Below, in pieces: positions 54,684 to 62,383 of a DNA stretch of 64,000 nt. This DNA is from Streptomyces halstedii (GTDB lineage: Bacteria > Actinomycetota > Actinomycetes > Streptomycetales > Streptomycetaceae). The stretch covers positions 1 to 64,000 of the forward strand of contig JOAZ01000001.1 of assembly GCA_000720535.1 (NCBI GenBank), given 5' to 3'. Under the pieces are notes generated by a model. The model did no database searches. It saw only the letters and a program-made list of their open reading frames with translations, and was not told the origin of the DNA. The position numbers and the translations under genes were made by a program. The stretch's first letter is position 1, and each line of letters opens with the position of its first letter.

Positions 54684-55898
54684 TCAGCGGTCGGCGTACT
54701 TCTCGCTGGCCGCCTCGTAGATCCCCTTGGCCTCCGTGCCGAGGCGCGGTCCGGCCAGCCAGCCCGCCCGCACCGGACCGATGGACGTGTTGGAGACCAG
54801 CGCCGGCTTTCCGTCCCGGCCCTTCGCGACCCAGCCGCCGCCGGAGGAGCCACCGGTCATCGTGCAGCCGATGCGGTACATCGTCGGCTGGTCCTCGAAG
54901 ACCGAGAGACGTCCCGGCCTGTCGGTGCACTGGAACGCCTTCTGGCCGTCGTACGGCGGAGCCGCCGGGTAGCCGGTCGCCGTCATGCCGTCGGTCTTTC
55001 CGGCCGCCGGGGCGTCGAAGTCGACCGGCAGGGCGGAACCGACCGTCTCCTCCAGCGACTTGCCCGTCGAGCCCTTCTCCGGGGTGACCTGGAGGACCGC
55101 GAAGTCGTACGGGGCCCCCTGCCCGCCGGTCGACGCGCCCTCGGAGATCCACTCGTCCGACGTCTGCGCCCACTGGCCCCACCACACGCCGTACGGGGCG
55201 ATCTGGTCCTTGGACGCGTTGTCCAGCTCGGCGGCCGGCATGGCGCTGTCGTTGTAGGAGGGGACGAAGGCGATGTTGCGGTACCACCCGCCCTTCTTGC
55301 CCGCGTGCACGCAGTGGCCCGCGGTCCACACCATGTTGGACTTGCCCGGGTGCGCCGGGTCCCGCACCACGGTCGCCGAACAGACCATCGGTCCCTCGGG
55401 GCCGTCGAAGAGCAGCTTCCCGGACGCCGGGGCGCTGTCGTGGTACGGCGTCGGCAGGCTCGCGGCCTCGACCGGGGCGGGTGTCGGGTCACTCACGCCC
55501 TCGTCGCCCGAGATGTCGTCGTCGACCGGATTCTCCGGCGGCTTCTCCGCCTCACGCATCCGGTCCGGGTCCCACAGGCCCTCGATGATCGGGTTGACGT
55601 AGTCCTTGGCCTCACGCAGCCACGTCGCGCGGTCCCAGTTCTTCCACTCGCCGTCGCGCCACTTGTCGACGTCGATCCCGTGCTCCTTGAGGCGGTCCTT
55701 CAGGTCCTCCGGAATCGTGATCTTGCCGTCGGACTGCCCGGCGGCGGCATCGCTCGCCTTGTCGCCCGGACCGTCCTCGTCCGGTCCGCAGGCGGTGACC
55801 GTGAGCGTCAGGACGGCGGCGAGCGCCGTCACGGCGAGGCCGGGACGGCGTACGCTCCTCCCGCGGCGTGCGGTGTCGGTCGGGCGTATGGGTCGCAT
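54684..55898 (-). CDS. Trypsin-like serine protease lipoprotein
   Basis: 404 residues from ATG 55898 (GGGGA nine bases upstream). Arg-rich N-terminus, hydrophobic stretch and lipobox VTAC (Cys37), so probably a lipoprotein; a twin-Arg pair (RR) precedes the hydrophobic region. The chymotrypsin-fold domain has His in WTAGHC, Asp in PYDFAVLQV and Ser in GGSSGGGW. A ~100-residue acidic region (KITIPEDLKDRLKEHGIDVDKWRD) sits between. Extracellular substrate unknown. It is divergent from the siderophore operon. Confidence 0.88.
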   Translation of the reverse strand: MRPIRPTDTARRGRSVRRPGLAVTALAAVLTLTVTACGPDEDGPGDKASDAAAGQSDGKITIPEDLKDRLKEHGIDVDKWRDGEWKNWDRATWLREAKDYVNPIIEGLWDPDRMREAEKPPENPVDDDISGDEGVSDPTPAPVEAASLPTPYHDSAPASGKLLFDGPEGPMVCSATVVRDPAHPGKSNMVWTAGHCVHAGKKGGWYRNIAFVPSYNDSAMPAAELDNASKDQIAPYGVWWGQWAQTSDEWISEGASTGGQGAPYDFAVLQVTPEKGSTGKSLEETVGSALPVDFDAPAAGKTDGMTATGYPAAPPYDGQKAFQCTDRPGRLSVFEDQPTMYRIGCTMTGGSSGGGWVAKGRDGKPALVSNTSIGPVRAGWLAGPRLGTEAKGIYEAASEKYADR

Positions 55899-56255
55899 CT
55901 GGTGATCCCCCTGGGACTTCGTCACTGACGTCGGTACGGCACTGCCTTCGGTACTGCGCCGCGGAGTCGCCCGGTGCGCGCGGCGCGGACACCCGGTGCC
56001 CCGCCCCGTACGCCGAGCCGGAGCGCCGGCTCCCCCTCGCGTGCGGCCCCCACTATGCCGGTGCCGTCGGGGACGGTACGCGGCAGGGCCGCGGTTCCGT
56101 GGCCGCGAGGATCTCGCGTCGGAGCCGTGATCCCCGGCGTCCCGCGTCGTTGGTACCTACGAGGAACGCCCGTACAGCGTTCACCGGCGGACTCCGCCTG
56201 TCGAGCGCCGTGCCGAGGTGCGACGTGACCGTGACAGCGGGAGGACCGAAGAGCC
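55899..56255. promoter_or_regulatory. Divergent protease-siderophore intergenic region
   Basis: 357 bases with no supported gene. I looked for a DmdR/IdeR iron box (TTAGGTTAGGCT-like) and found none. The ribosome binding site of the first siderophore gene (GGGAGGA, 56239-56245) is at its end. Confidence 0.5.
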
Positions 56256-57647
56256 GTGGCCGTGACCGAACCAGCTCCGGCGACAGCCACCGCCGCCCAC
56301 GAGGGGATCCTGCGGCGCCAGGCACAGCGCGAGTCGGCCGCCCGCACCTACGCGCGCTCGCTGCCGATCGTGCCGGTGCGGGCCAGAGGCATGACCATCG
56401 AGGGTGCGGACGGGCGGCGCTACCTGGACTGCCTGTCCGGCGCGGGCACCCTGGCCCTCGGGCACAACCACCCGGTGGTGCTGGAGGCCATCAGGAAGGT
56501 CATCGATTCCGGTGCCCCGCTGCACGTCCTCGATCTCGCCACCCCGGTCAAGGACGCCTTCACGACGGAGCTGTTCGCCACCCTGCCCCGCGAACTGGCG
56601 GAAGACGCCCGCGTCCAGTTCTGCGGGCCGGCCGGGACGGACGCCGTCGAAGCCGCGTTCAAGCTGGTGCGGGCCGCGACCGGCCGCGACGGACTGCTGG
56701 CGTTCACCGGCGCCTACCACGGGATGACCGCCGGGGCGCTGGCCGCCTCCGGGGGCGCCACCGACGTGCGGGTGACGCGGCTGCCCTTCCCGCAGACCTA
56801 CCGCTGCCCCTTCGGGACCGGCGGCGAACGCGGCGCGGAGATCGCCGCCCGCTGGACCGAGCACCTCCTGGACGACCCCAAGGGCGGGGTGCCCGCACCC
56901 GGCGCGATGATCGTGGAACCGGTCCAGGGGGAGGGCGGCGTCAACCCGGCGCCCGACGGCTGGCTCCGCCGGATGCGTGACATCACCCGGGACCGTTCCA
57001 TCGCCCTGATCGCCGACGAGGTACAGACCGGGGTCGGCCGGACCGGCGCGTTCTGGGCGGTCGAACACAGCGGTGTCGTCCCCGATGTGATGGTGCTGTC
57101 CAAGGCCATCGGAGGCTCGCTGCCCCTCGCGGTGATCGTCTACCGCTCCGGGCTCGACCTCTGGCAGCCGGGCGCCCACGCCGGTACCTTCCGCGGCAAC
57201 CAGCTCGCCATGGCGGCCGGGTCCGCCACGCTCGCCTACGTCCGGGAGAACCGCCTCGCCGAGCGCGCAGGGACGCTCGGCGCGCGTATGATCGCCCAGC
57301 TCCAGGCGCTCGCCGCGGACCACCCCAGCATCGGCGACGTCCGGGGCCGCGGTCTGATGATCGGGATCGAACTCGTCGACCCGGAGGCCGCGCCGGCCGA
57401 CGTCACCGCGGAGAGCGGCTGTGCCCCGCCCCCCGACCCCGAGCTCGCCGCCGCGGTCCAGCGGGAATGTCTGCGCCGAGGCCTTATCGTCGAACTCGGC
57501 GGACGCCACAGCGCCGTGGTCCGACTGCTCCCTCCCCTCACGCTCACCGACGAACAGGCAACGGCGGTCGTGGACCGCCTCGCTGACGCGCTGAGAGCCG
57601 CGGAGCACTCGTCGCATCGTCGGACCGCCGCCGGGCCGACCCGCTGA
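56256..57647 (+). CDS. Diaminobutyrate--2-oxoglutarate aminotransferase
   Basis: 463 residues. A class III PLP aminotransferase: AYHGMTAGAL, MIVEPVQGEGGVNPAPDGWLRR, IADEVQTGVGRTG, and the Schiff-base Lys in VLSKAIGGSLPL (Lys283). It is most like enzymes making L-2,4-diaminobutyrate from aspartate semialdehyde and glutamate (RhbA/EctB type). In this operon diaminobutyrate is presumably a siderophore building block; no ectA/ectC is present, so ectoine is unlikely. GTG 56256 follows GGGAGGA by ten bases. First gene of a four-gene operon. Confidence 0.87.
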   Translation: MAVTEPAPATATAAHEGILRRQAQRESAARTYARSLPIVPVRARGMTIEGADGRRYLDCLSGAGTLALGHNHPVVLEAIRKVIDSGAPLHVLDLATPVKDAFTTELFATLPRELAEDARVQFCGPAGTDAVEAAFKLVRAATGRDGLLAFTGAYHGMTAGALAASGGATDVRVTRLPFPQTYRCPFGTGGERGAEIAARWTEHLLDDPKGGVPAPGAMIVEPVQGEGGVNPAPDGWLRRMRDITRDRSIALIADEVQTGVGRTGAFWAVEHSGVVPDVMVLSKAIGGSLPLAVIVYRSGLDLWQPGAHAGTFRGNQLAMAAGSATLAYVRENRLAERAGTLGARMIAQLQALAADHPSIGDVRGRGLMIGIELVDPEAAPADVTAESGCAPPPDPELAAAVQRECLRRGLIVELGGRHSAVVRLLPPLTLTDEQATAVVDRLADALRAAEHSSHRRTAAGPTR

Positions 57648-57674
57648 CCCCGGATCCCTCACAAGGAAGACGCC

Positions 57675-59594
57675 GTGAACCCCACCCCCGCACCCCAGGC
57701 CGACGGCCCTCTCACCAGCCAGCAGCGAGGAGCGGAGCTGCCGGACAGCGACGTCGCCGTGGAACCGGCGACGGTACCTCGTCAGAAGTCCGGGCCCGGC
57801 GCGACGCCGCGCACCCCGGAGGGCATCGACGCCGGGCCGGCCCGACCGGTCACCACCGCGCAGCCGTCCGGCGAACCGGACGCGCTGGACCACCCCGATC
57901 CCTCCCGCGCCGCCGACAGCGCGGGCACCGAGAGCCTGTTGCGCTGCTGGATCCGGGAGAACGACCTGCCCCGGCCCGAGGACGGCGTCATGCGCGTCCC
58001 GCTGCCCGCCAGCGGCACCGCCCTGCTCGTCCCGGTCGGCCACTGGTCGGCGACCGGCTGGCACCGCCTCGGCACCCCCGCCCTGGAGAGCGCCCCGGCG
58101 GGCGCCCCGGGTGTCGACGCCGTCACCGTGGCCGCCCTCCTCGGGCGCGAGAGCGACCGGAACACCGGGACGGACCTGGTGGCCCGGGTCGCCGACTCGG
58201 TACGGCAGACAGCGGTCTTCCTCGCGGAGCGGCGCCGGCAGCCCGCCGCCGATCCCGAGGCCGACCTCTTCCTCACCGCGGAGCAGGCCCTCGTCCTCGG
58301 CCACCCCCTGCACCCCACGCCGAAGAGCCGCGAGGGCCTCTCCGAGTCCGAAACGCTGCTCTACTCACCCGAGTTGCGCGGGTCCTTCCCGCTCCACTGG
58401 ATGGCCGTGGACCGGTCGATCCTGGCCACCGAGTCGTCCTGGGCCCAGGACGGCCGGCCGGTCGGCGCCGAAGAACTCCTCGCCCCCCACACCGAGGGGC
58501 TGCGCCTGCCCGACGGCACCGCCGCCCTGCCCCTCCACCCCTGGCAGGCGGCCGAACTCACCCGCCGCCCGGACGTCGTGGCCCTGCTGGACAAGGGCCT
58601 CCTGCACGACCTCGGCCCCTACGGCGACCGCTGGCACCCCACCTCCTCCGTGCGCACCGTGCACCGCCCCGGCGCCGGGGTCATGCTCAAGCTGTCCCTG
58701 GGCGTCCGCATCACCAACTCCCGCCGGGAGAACCTCCGCAAGGAGCTGCGCAGGGGAGTCGAGGTGCACCGGCTGCTGGAGACCGGGCTGGCCCGGCAGT
58801 GGCACCAGGCGCACCCCGGCTTCGACATCGTCCGCGACCCCGCCTGGCTCGCCGCAGACACCCCGGACGGCGCCCCCGTCCGGGGCCTGGACGTGATGCT
58901 CCGTCACAACCCGTTCGCCCCCACCGACGACGCCGTGTGCATCGCCGGCCTCACCGCCCCGCGCCCCTGGCCCGGCCGCCCGGGTACGCACTCCCGGCTG
59001 GCGGACGTCGTCTCGTCGCTCGCCGCACGCACCGGCCGCACCGCCCAGGCGGTCGGCGTGGAGTGGTTCCTCCGCTACCTCGACCAGGTCATCCGCCCCG
59101 TAATCTGGTTGGATGCCATGGCAGGCGTCGCCCTCGAAGCACACCAGCAGAACACGCTCGTACTCCTCGACACGGACGGCTGGCCGATCGGCGGCAGGTA
59201 CCGCGACAACCAGGGGTACTACTTCCGTGAGTCCCACCGGGCCGCGCTGGAGCACCGGCTCCCGGGCATCGGCGCCGTCAGCGACACCTTCGTCAGCGAC
59301 TCCGTCACCGACGAACGGCTCGCCTACTACCTGGGCATCAACAACGTGTTCGGGCTCATCGGCGCGTTCGGCTCCCAGCGCCTGGCCGACGAACAGGTGC
59401 TCCTCGCCGCGTTCCGCGGATTCCTGGAGGAGGCCGCCGCACTCGGCTCGTCCCTGCCCGGATACCTGCTCGGCACCTCCCAACTGCGGTGCAAGGCCAA
59501 CATGATGACCCGGCTGCACGGGCTCGACGAACTCGTCGGCCCGGTCGACACCCAGTCCGTCTACGTCTCCATCACCAACCCCCTCCGCGCCTGA
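57675..59594 (+). CDS. NRPS-independent siderophore synthetase, IucA/IucC family (first copy)
   Basis: 639 residues, of which the first ~90 are a low-complexity extension. The IucA/IucC core has FPLHWMAVDRSI, PLHPWQAAEL, TSSVRTVHRPGAGVMLKLSLGVRITNSRREN, EAHQQNTLVLLD and GGRYRDNQGYYFRE, and ends in a FhuF-like region. Such enzymes adenylate a carboxylate (often citrate) and join it to an amine or alcohol. GTG 57675 has AAGGAAG seven bases upstream. 27 bases separate it from the aminotransferase. Which carboxylate and amine it uses cannot be read from sequence. Confidence 0.9.
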   Translation: MNPTPAPQADGPLTSQQRGAELPDSDVAVEPATVPRQKSGPGATPRTPEGIDAGPARPVTTAQPSGEPDALDHPDPSRAADSAGTESLLRCWIRENDLPRPEDGVMRVPLPASGTALLVPVGHWSATGWHRLGTPALESAPAGAPGVDAVTVAALLGRESDRNTGTDLVARVADSVRQTAVFLAERRRQPAADPEADLFLTAEQALVLGHPLHPTPKSREGLSESETLLYSPELRGSFPLHWMAVDRSILATESSWAQDGRPVGAEELLAPHTEGLRLPDGTAALPLHPWQAAELTRRPDVVALLDKGLLHDLGPYGDRWHPTSSVRTVHRPGAGVMLKLSLGVRITNSRRENLRKELRRGVEVHRLLETGLARQWHQAHPGFDIVRDPAWLAADTPDGAPVRGLDVMLRHNPFAPTDDAVCIAGLTAPRPWPGRPGTHSRLADVVSSLAARTGRTAQAVGVEWFLRYLDQVIRPVIWLDAMAGVALEAHQQNTLVLLDTDGWPIGGRYRDNQGYYFRESHRAALEHRLPGIGAVSDTFVSDSVTDERLAYYLGINNVFGLIGAFGSQRLADEQVLLAAFRGFLEEAAALGSSLPGYLLGTSQLRCKANMMTRLHGLDELVGPVDTQSVYVSITNPLRA

Positions 59595-59630
59595 GGACCC
59601 GGGCGCACCCCACGAGAGGAGAGCGTCACG

Positions 59631-60356
59631 GTGCACCAGGCCGATGCGCACCCCGACGCCGCGGCCCGGGCGGAACCGGGCGACGGCGCGGGAGCCGAAG
59701 ACACCCTGGAACTACGGCTCACCGAGGAGCTGCTCGCCGTCCTCGGGGACGAGCCGCAGCCGGCCGGCACGCGCCGTGACACCTCCGATCTCGTCGGCGA
59801 CCCCGCGTCCTGGCGCCCGGCAGCCACACCCGCCGGGGAGTTCCGGCTCGTCCCCGTGGAGCTGACCCGTGACCTCGGGGTGCTCACCCGCTGGATGAAC
59901 GATCCGGCGGTGGCGGCCTTCTGGGAGCTGGCCGGACCTGAGTCCACCACCGCGGGCCACCTGCGGCGCCAACTGGACGGAGACGGGCGCAGCGTGCCCT
60001 GCCTCGGCGTCCTGGACGGCAGGCCGATGAGCTACTGGGAGATCTACCGCGCGGACCTGGACCCGCTGGCGCGCCACTACCCGGCCCGCCCCCACGACAT
60101 CGGCCTCCACCTCCTCGTCGGAGGCGTCGCCAACCGGGGCCGGGGCATCGGCACCCTGCTGCTGAAGGCCGTCGCCGACCTCGTACTCGACAACCACCCG
60201 CGCTGCGCCCGGGTCGTCGCGGAGCCCGACCTGCGCAACACCCCCTCGGTCGCCGCCTTCCTGGGCGCCGGGTTCCGCTTCTCCGCAGAGGTCGAACTGC
60301 CCGACAAACGAGCCGCCCTGATGATCAGAGAACGAGCCCACCGTGCACAGCTGTGA
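59631..60356 (+). CDS. GNAT acetyltransferase of the siderophore operon
   Basis: 241 residues. A GNAT acyltransferase (~85-235; FRLVPVELTRDLGVLTRWMNDPAVAAFWEL, GLHLLVGGVANRGRGIGTLLLKAVADLVL acetyl-CoA loop) of the IucB/RhbD class that acylates amines or hydroxylamines in siderophore pathways. The first ~60 residues are disordered and resemble the start of an IucA/C-associated protein. GTG 59631 follows AGAGGAGAG. Sandwiched between two synthetase genes, as in rhizobactin clusters. Confidence 0.88.
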   Translation: MHQADAHPDAAARAEPGDGAGAEDTLELRLTEELLAVLGDEPQPAGTRRDTSDLVGDPASWRPAATPAGEFRLVPVELTRDLGVLTRWMNDPAVAAFWELAGPESTTAGHLRRQLDGDGRSVPCLGVLDGRPMSYWEIYRADLDPLARHYPARPHDIGLHLLVGGVANRGRGIGTLLLKAVADLVLDNHPRCARVVAEPDLRNTPSVAAFLGAGFRFSAEVELPDKRAALMIRERAHRAQL

Positions 60357-60416
60357 CCAGCAGACCGTCATATCCGCCCCACCCCTACCCCATCGGTCCC
60401 ACCCGGAGGTGTCACC

Positions 60417-62279
60417 GTGCCGACATACCCTGCGAGCCACGACCCGGCAGAACCCGATCCCGCACACGGCCTCCCGGAACTGACCCAGCCTCTCTGGGAC
60501 CGGGTGTCGGCGCGGCTGCTCGCGAAGATGCTCGGCGAGTTCGCGTACGAGGAAGTCGTGGAACCCGCCCCGGCACCGGACGCTGATCCGGGCGGCGAGG
60601 GGCAGTACACCCTCCCGCTCGACGACGGCACCCTCCTGCGCTTCCGGGCCCGGCGCGGTGTGTACGGCAGTTGGCGCGTGGAACCCGACTCGATCTCCGC
60701 GGCGACCGCCGCCCCGGGACCGTCCGGCGGACCCGGCGACCGGGTGCCCTTCCGCGACCCGCTGGACTTCCTCGCCCGCGCCCGCCACCTCCTCGGACTG
60801 GACGGCACCACCCTCGGCCACCTCGTACGCGAGCTCACCGCCACCCTGGCCGCCGACGCCCGGCTCGAACACACGGCGCTCGGGGCCGACCGGCTCGCCG
60901 ACCTCCCGTACGCCGAACTGGAAGGCCACCAGACCGGTCACCCCTGGCTCGTGGCCAACAAGGGCCGGCTCGGCTTCTCCGCCGCCGACGCCGCCCGGTT
61001 CACCCCGGAGGCGCGCACGCCCACCAGACTGCCCTGGATCGCCGTCAGCACCCGGATAGCCAGCTACCGGGGAGTGGCCCGCCTCGCCGCCCCCGAAGAC
61101 CTCTACTCCCGCGAGCTCGACACGGCCGTCCGCGACTCCTTCACCGGCATCCTGCGCGCCCGCGGGCTCGACCCCGAGGCCTATCTGTTCCTTCCGGTCC
61201 ACCCCTGGCAGTGGGACGAGTGGATCGTCCCCCTCTTCGCCCCGGCGATCGCCGGCGGCGACATCGTGCCCCTGCACGCGGACGACGACCTCCGGCTCCC
61301 GCAGCAGTCCATCCGCACGTTCAGCAACGTCCGGCGGCCCGACCGGCACTCGGTCAAGCTGCCCCTGTCGATCCTCAACACCCTCGTCTACCGGGGCCTG
61401 CCGACCGAGCGCACCCTCGCCGCCCCGGCGGTCACCGCCTGGGTCCAGGGGCTCTGCGACAACGACCCCTTCCTGCGGGACACCTGCCAGGTCGTCCTGC
61501 TGGGCGAAGTCGCCTCGGTGGCCGTCGAGCACCCGCTGTACGACCATCTCCCCGAGACGCCCTACCAGTTCAAGGAGATCCTGGGCGCGATCTGGCGGGA
61601 GCCGCTGCCGCCCCGGCTCGCCCCCGGCGAGCGGGCCCGCACCCTGGCCTCCCTGCTGCACACCGACCCCGCCGGCCGGTCCTTCACCGCCGAGCTGGTC
61701 GCCCGCTCGGGGCTCACCCCGCAGGCCTGGCTGACCCACCTCTTCGCCGCCCTGCTGCCGCCGCTCCTGCACTTCCTGTACCGCTACGGCACCGTCTTCT
61801 CCCCGCACGGCGAGAACGCCATCGTCGTCTTCGACGCGAACGACGTGCCCGTACGCCTCGCGATCAAGGACTTCGTCGACGACGTGAACGTCAGCGCCCG
61901 CACGCTGCCCGAACACGACTCGATGCCGCCGGAGGTCCGCCGCATCCTGCTGACCGAGGACCCCTCCTTCCTCACCCAGTTCATCCACTCGGGGCTCTTC
62001 GTCGGCGTCTTCCGCTACCTCTCGCCGCTCTGCGAGGACCAACTGGGTGTCCCGGAGGGCGAATTCTGGTCACTCGTCCGGGCCGAGATCCTGCGCCACC
62101 ACACCCGGTTCCCCGAGCTCAAGGAGCGGTTCGAGCTCTTCGACATGCTGACGCCGACCATCGAGAGGCTCTGCCTCAACCGCAACCGTCTGCACGTGGA
62201 CGGCTACCGCGACCGGCCGGAACGCCCGCACGCGGCCGTCCACGGCCACGTCCCCAACCCGCTCCACCCCTCCGCGTGA
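60417..62279 (+). CDS. NRPS-independent siderophore synthetase, IucA/IucC family (second copy)
   Basis: 620 residues. IucA/IucC core: TGHPWLVANKGRLGFSAADAARFTPEA, PVHPWQWDEW, RPDRHSVKLPLSILNT, HGENAIVVFDANDVPVRLAIKDFVDD. It is distinct from the first copy (different spacing and motifs), so the two probably catalyse successive, different condensations, as RhbC and RhbF do. GTG 60417 follows CCGGAGGTG. A perfect palindrome after the gene probably ends the operon. Confidence 0.9.
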   Translation: MPTYPASHDPAEPDPAHGLPELTQPLWDRVSARLLAKMLGEFAYEEVVEPAPAPDADPGGEGQYTLPLDDGTLLRFRARRGVYGSWRVEPDSISAATAAPGPSGGPGDRVPFRDPLDFLARARHLLGLDGTTLGHLVRELTATLAADARLEHTALGADRLADLPYAELEGHQTGHPWLVANKGRLGFSAADAARFTPEARTPTRLPWIAVSTRIASYRGVARLAAPEDLYSRELDTAVRDSFTGILRARGLDPEAYLFLPVHPWQWDEWIVPLFAPAIAGGDIVPLHADDDLRLPQQSIRTFSNVRRPDRHSVKLPLSILNTLVYRGLPTERTLAAPAVTAWVQGLCDNDPFLRDTCQVVLLGEVASVAVEHPLYDHLPETPYQFKEILGAIWREPLPPRLAPGERARTLASLLHTDPAGRSFTAELVARSGLTPQAWLTHLFAALLPPLLHFLYRYGTVFSPHGENAIVVFDANDVPVRLAIKDFVDDVNVSARTLPEHDSMPPEVRRILLTEDPSFLTQFIHSGLFVGVFRYLSPLCEDQLGVPEGEFWSLVRAEILRHHTRFPELKERFELFDMLTPTIERLCLNRNRLHVDGYRDRPERPHAAVHGHVPNPLHPSA

Positions 62280-62297
62280 GCCCCCTGCCGCCCGCGA

Positions 62298-62321
62298 GCC
62301 CGGTCCCCCGGGGGACCGGGC
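62298..62321 (+). terminator. Palindrome ending the siderophore operon
   Basis: GCCCGGTCCCCC directly followed by GGGGGACCGGGC, a 24-bp perfect palindrome 18 bases after the stop. As a hairpin it would have a short strained loop. Confidence 0.65.
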
Positions 62322-62351
62322 CGTCCGCGGGGCGTCCGGGAGTGGGCGTCG

Positions 62352-62374
62352 TTGTCGGTGGTGAGCCGTAGGGT
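62352..62374 (+). promoter_or_regulatory. RecA-NDp-type damage promoter of dinG
   Basis: TTGTCGGTG (62352-62360), eight bases, TAGGGT (62369-62374), nine bases before ATG 62384. Full match to TTGTCRGTG-N8-TANNNT and the same architecture as the recA promoter at 29731. Confidence 0.8.
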
Positions 62375-62383
62375 GGACGCGCT

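Noticed and set aside
55974-56228. An 84-codon open frame in the siderophore upstream gap
   Set aside because: Arg/Pro-rich composition typical of out-of-frame GC-rich DNA and no ribosome binding site.
56256-57647. Reading the aminotransferase as ectoine EctB
   Set aside because: No ectA or ectC is adjacent, and siderophore synthetases follow directly.
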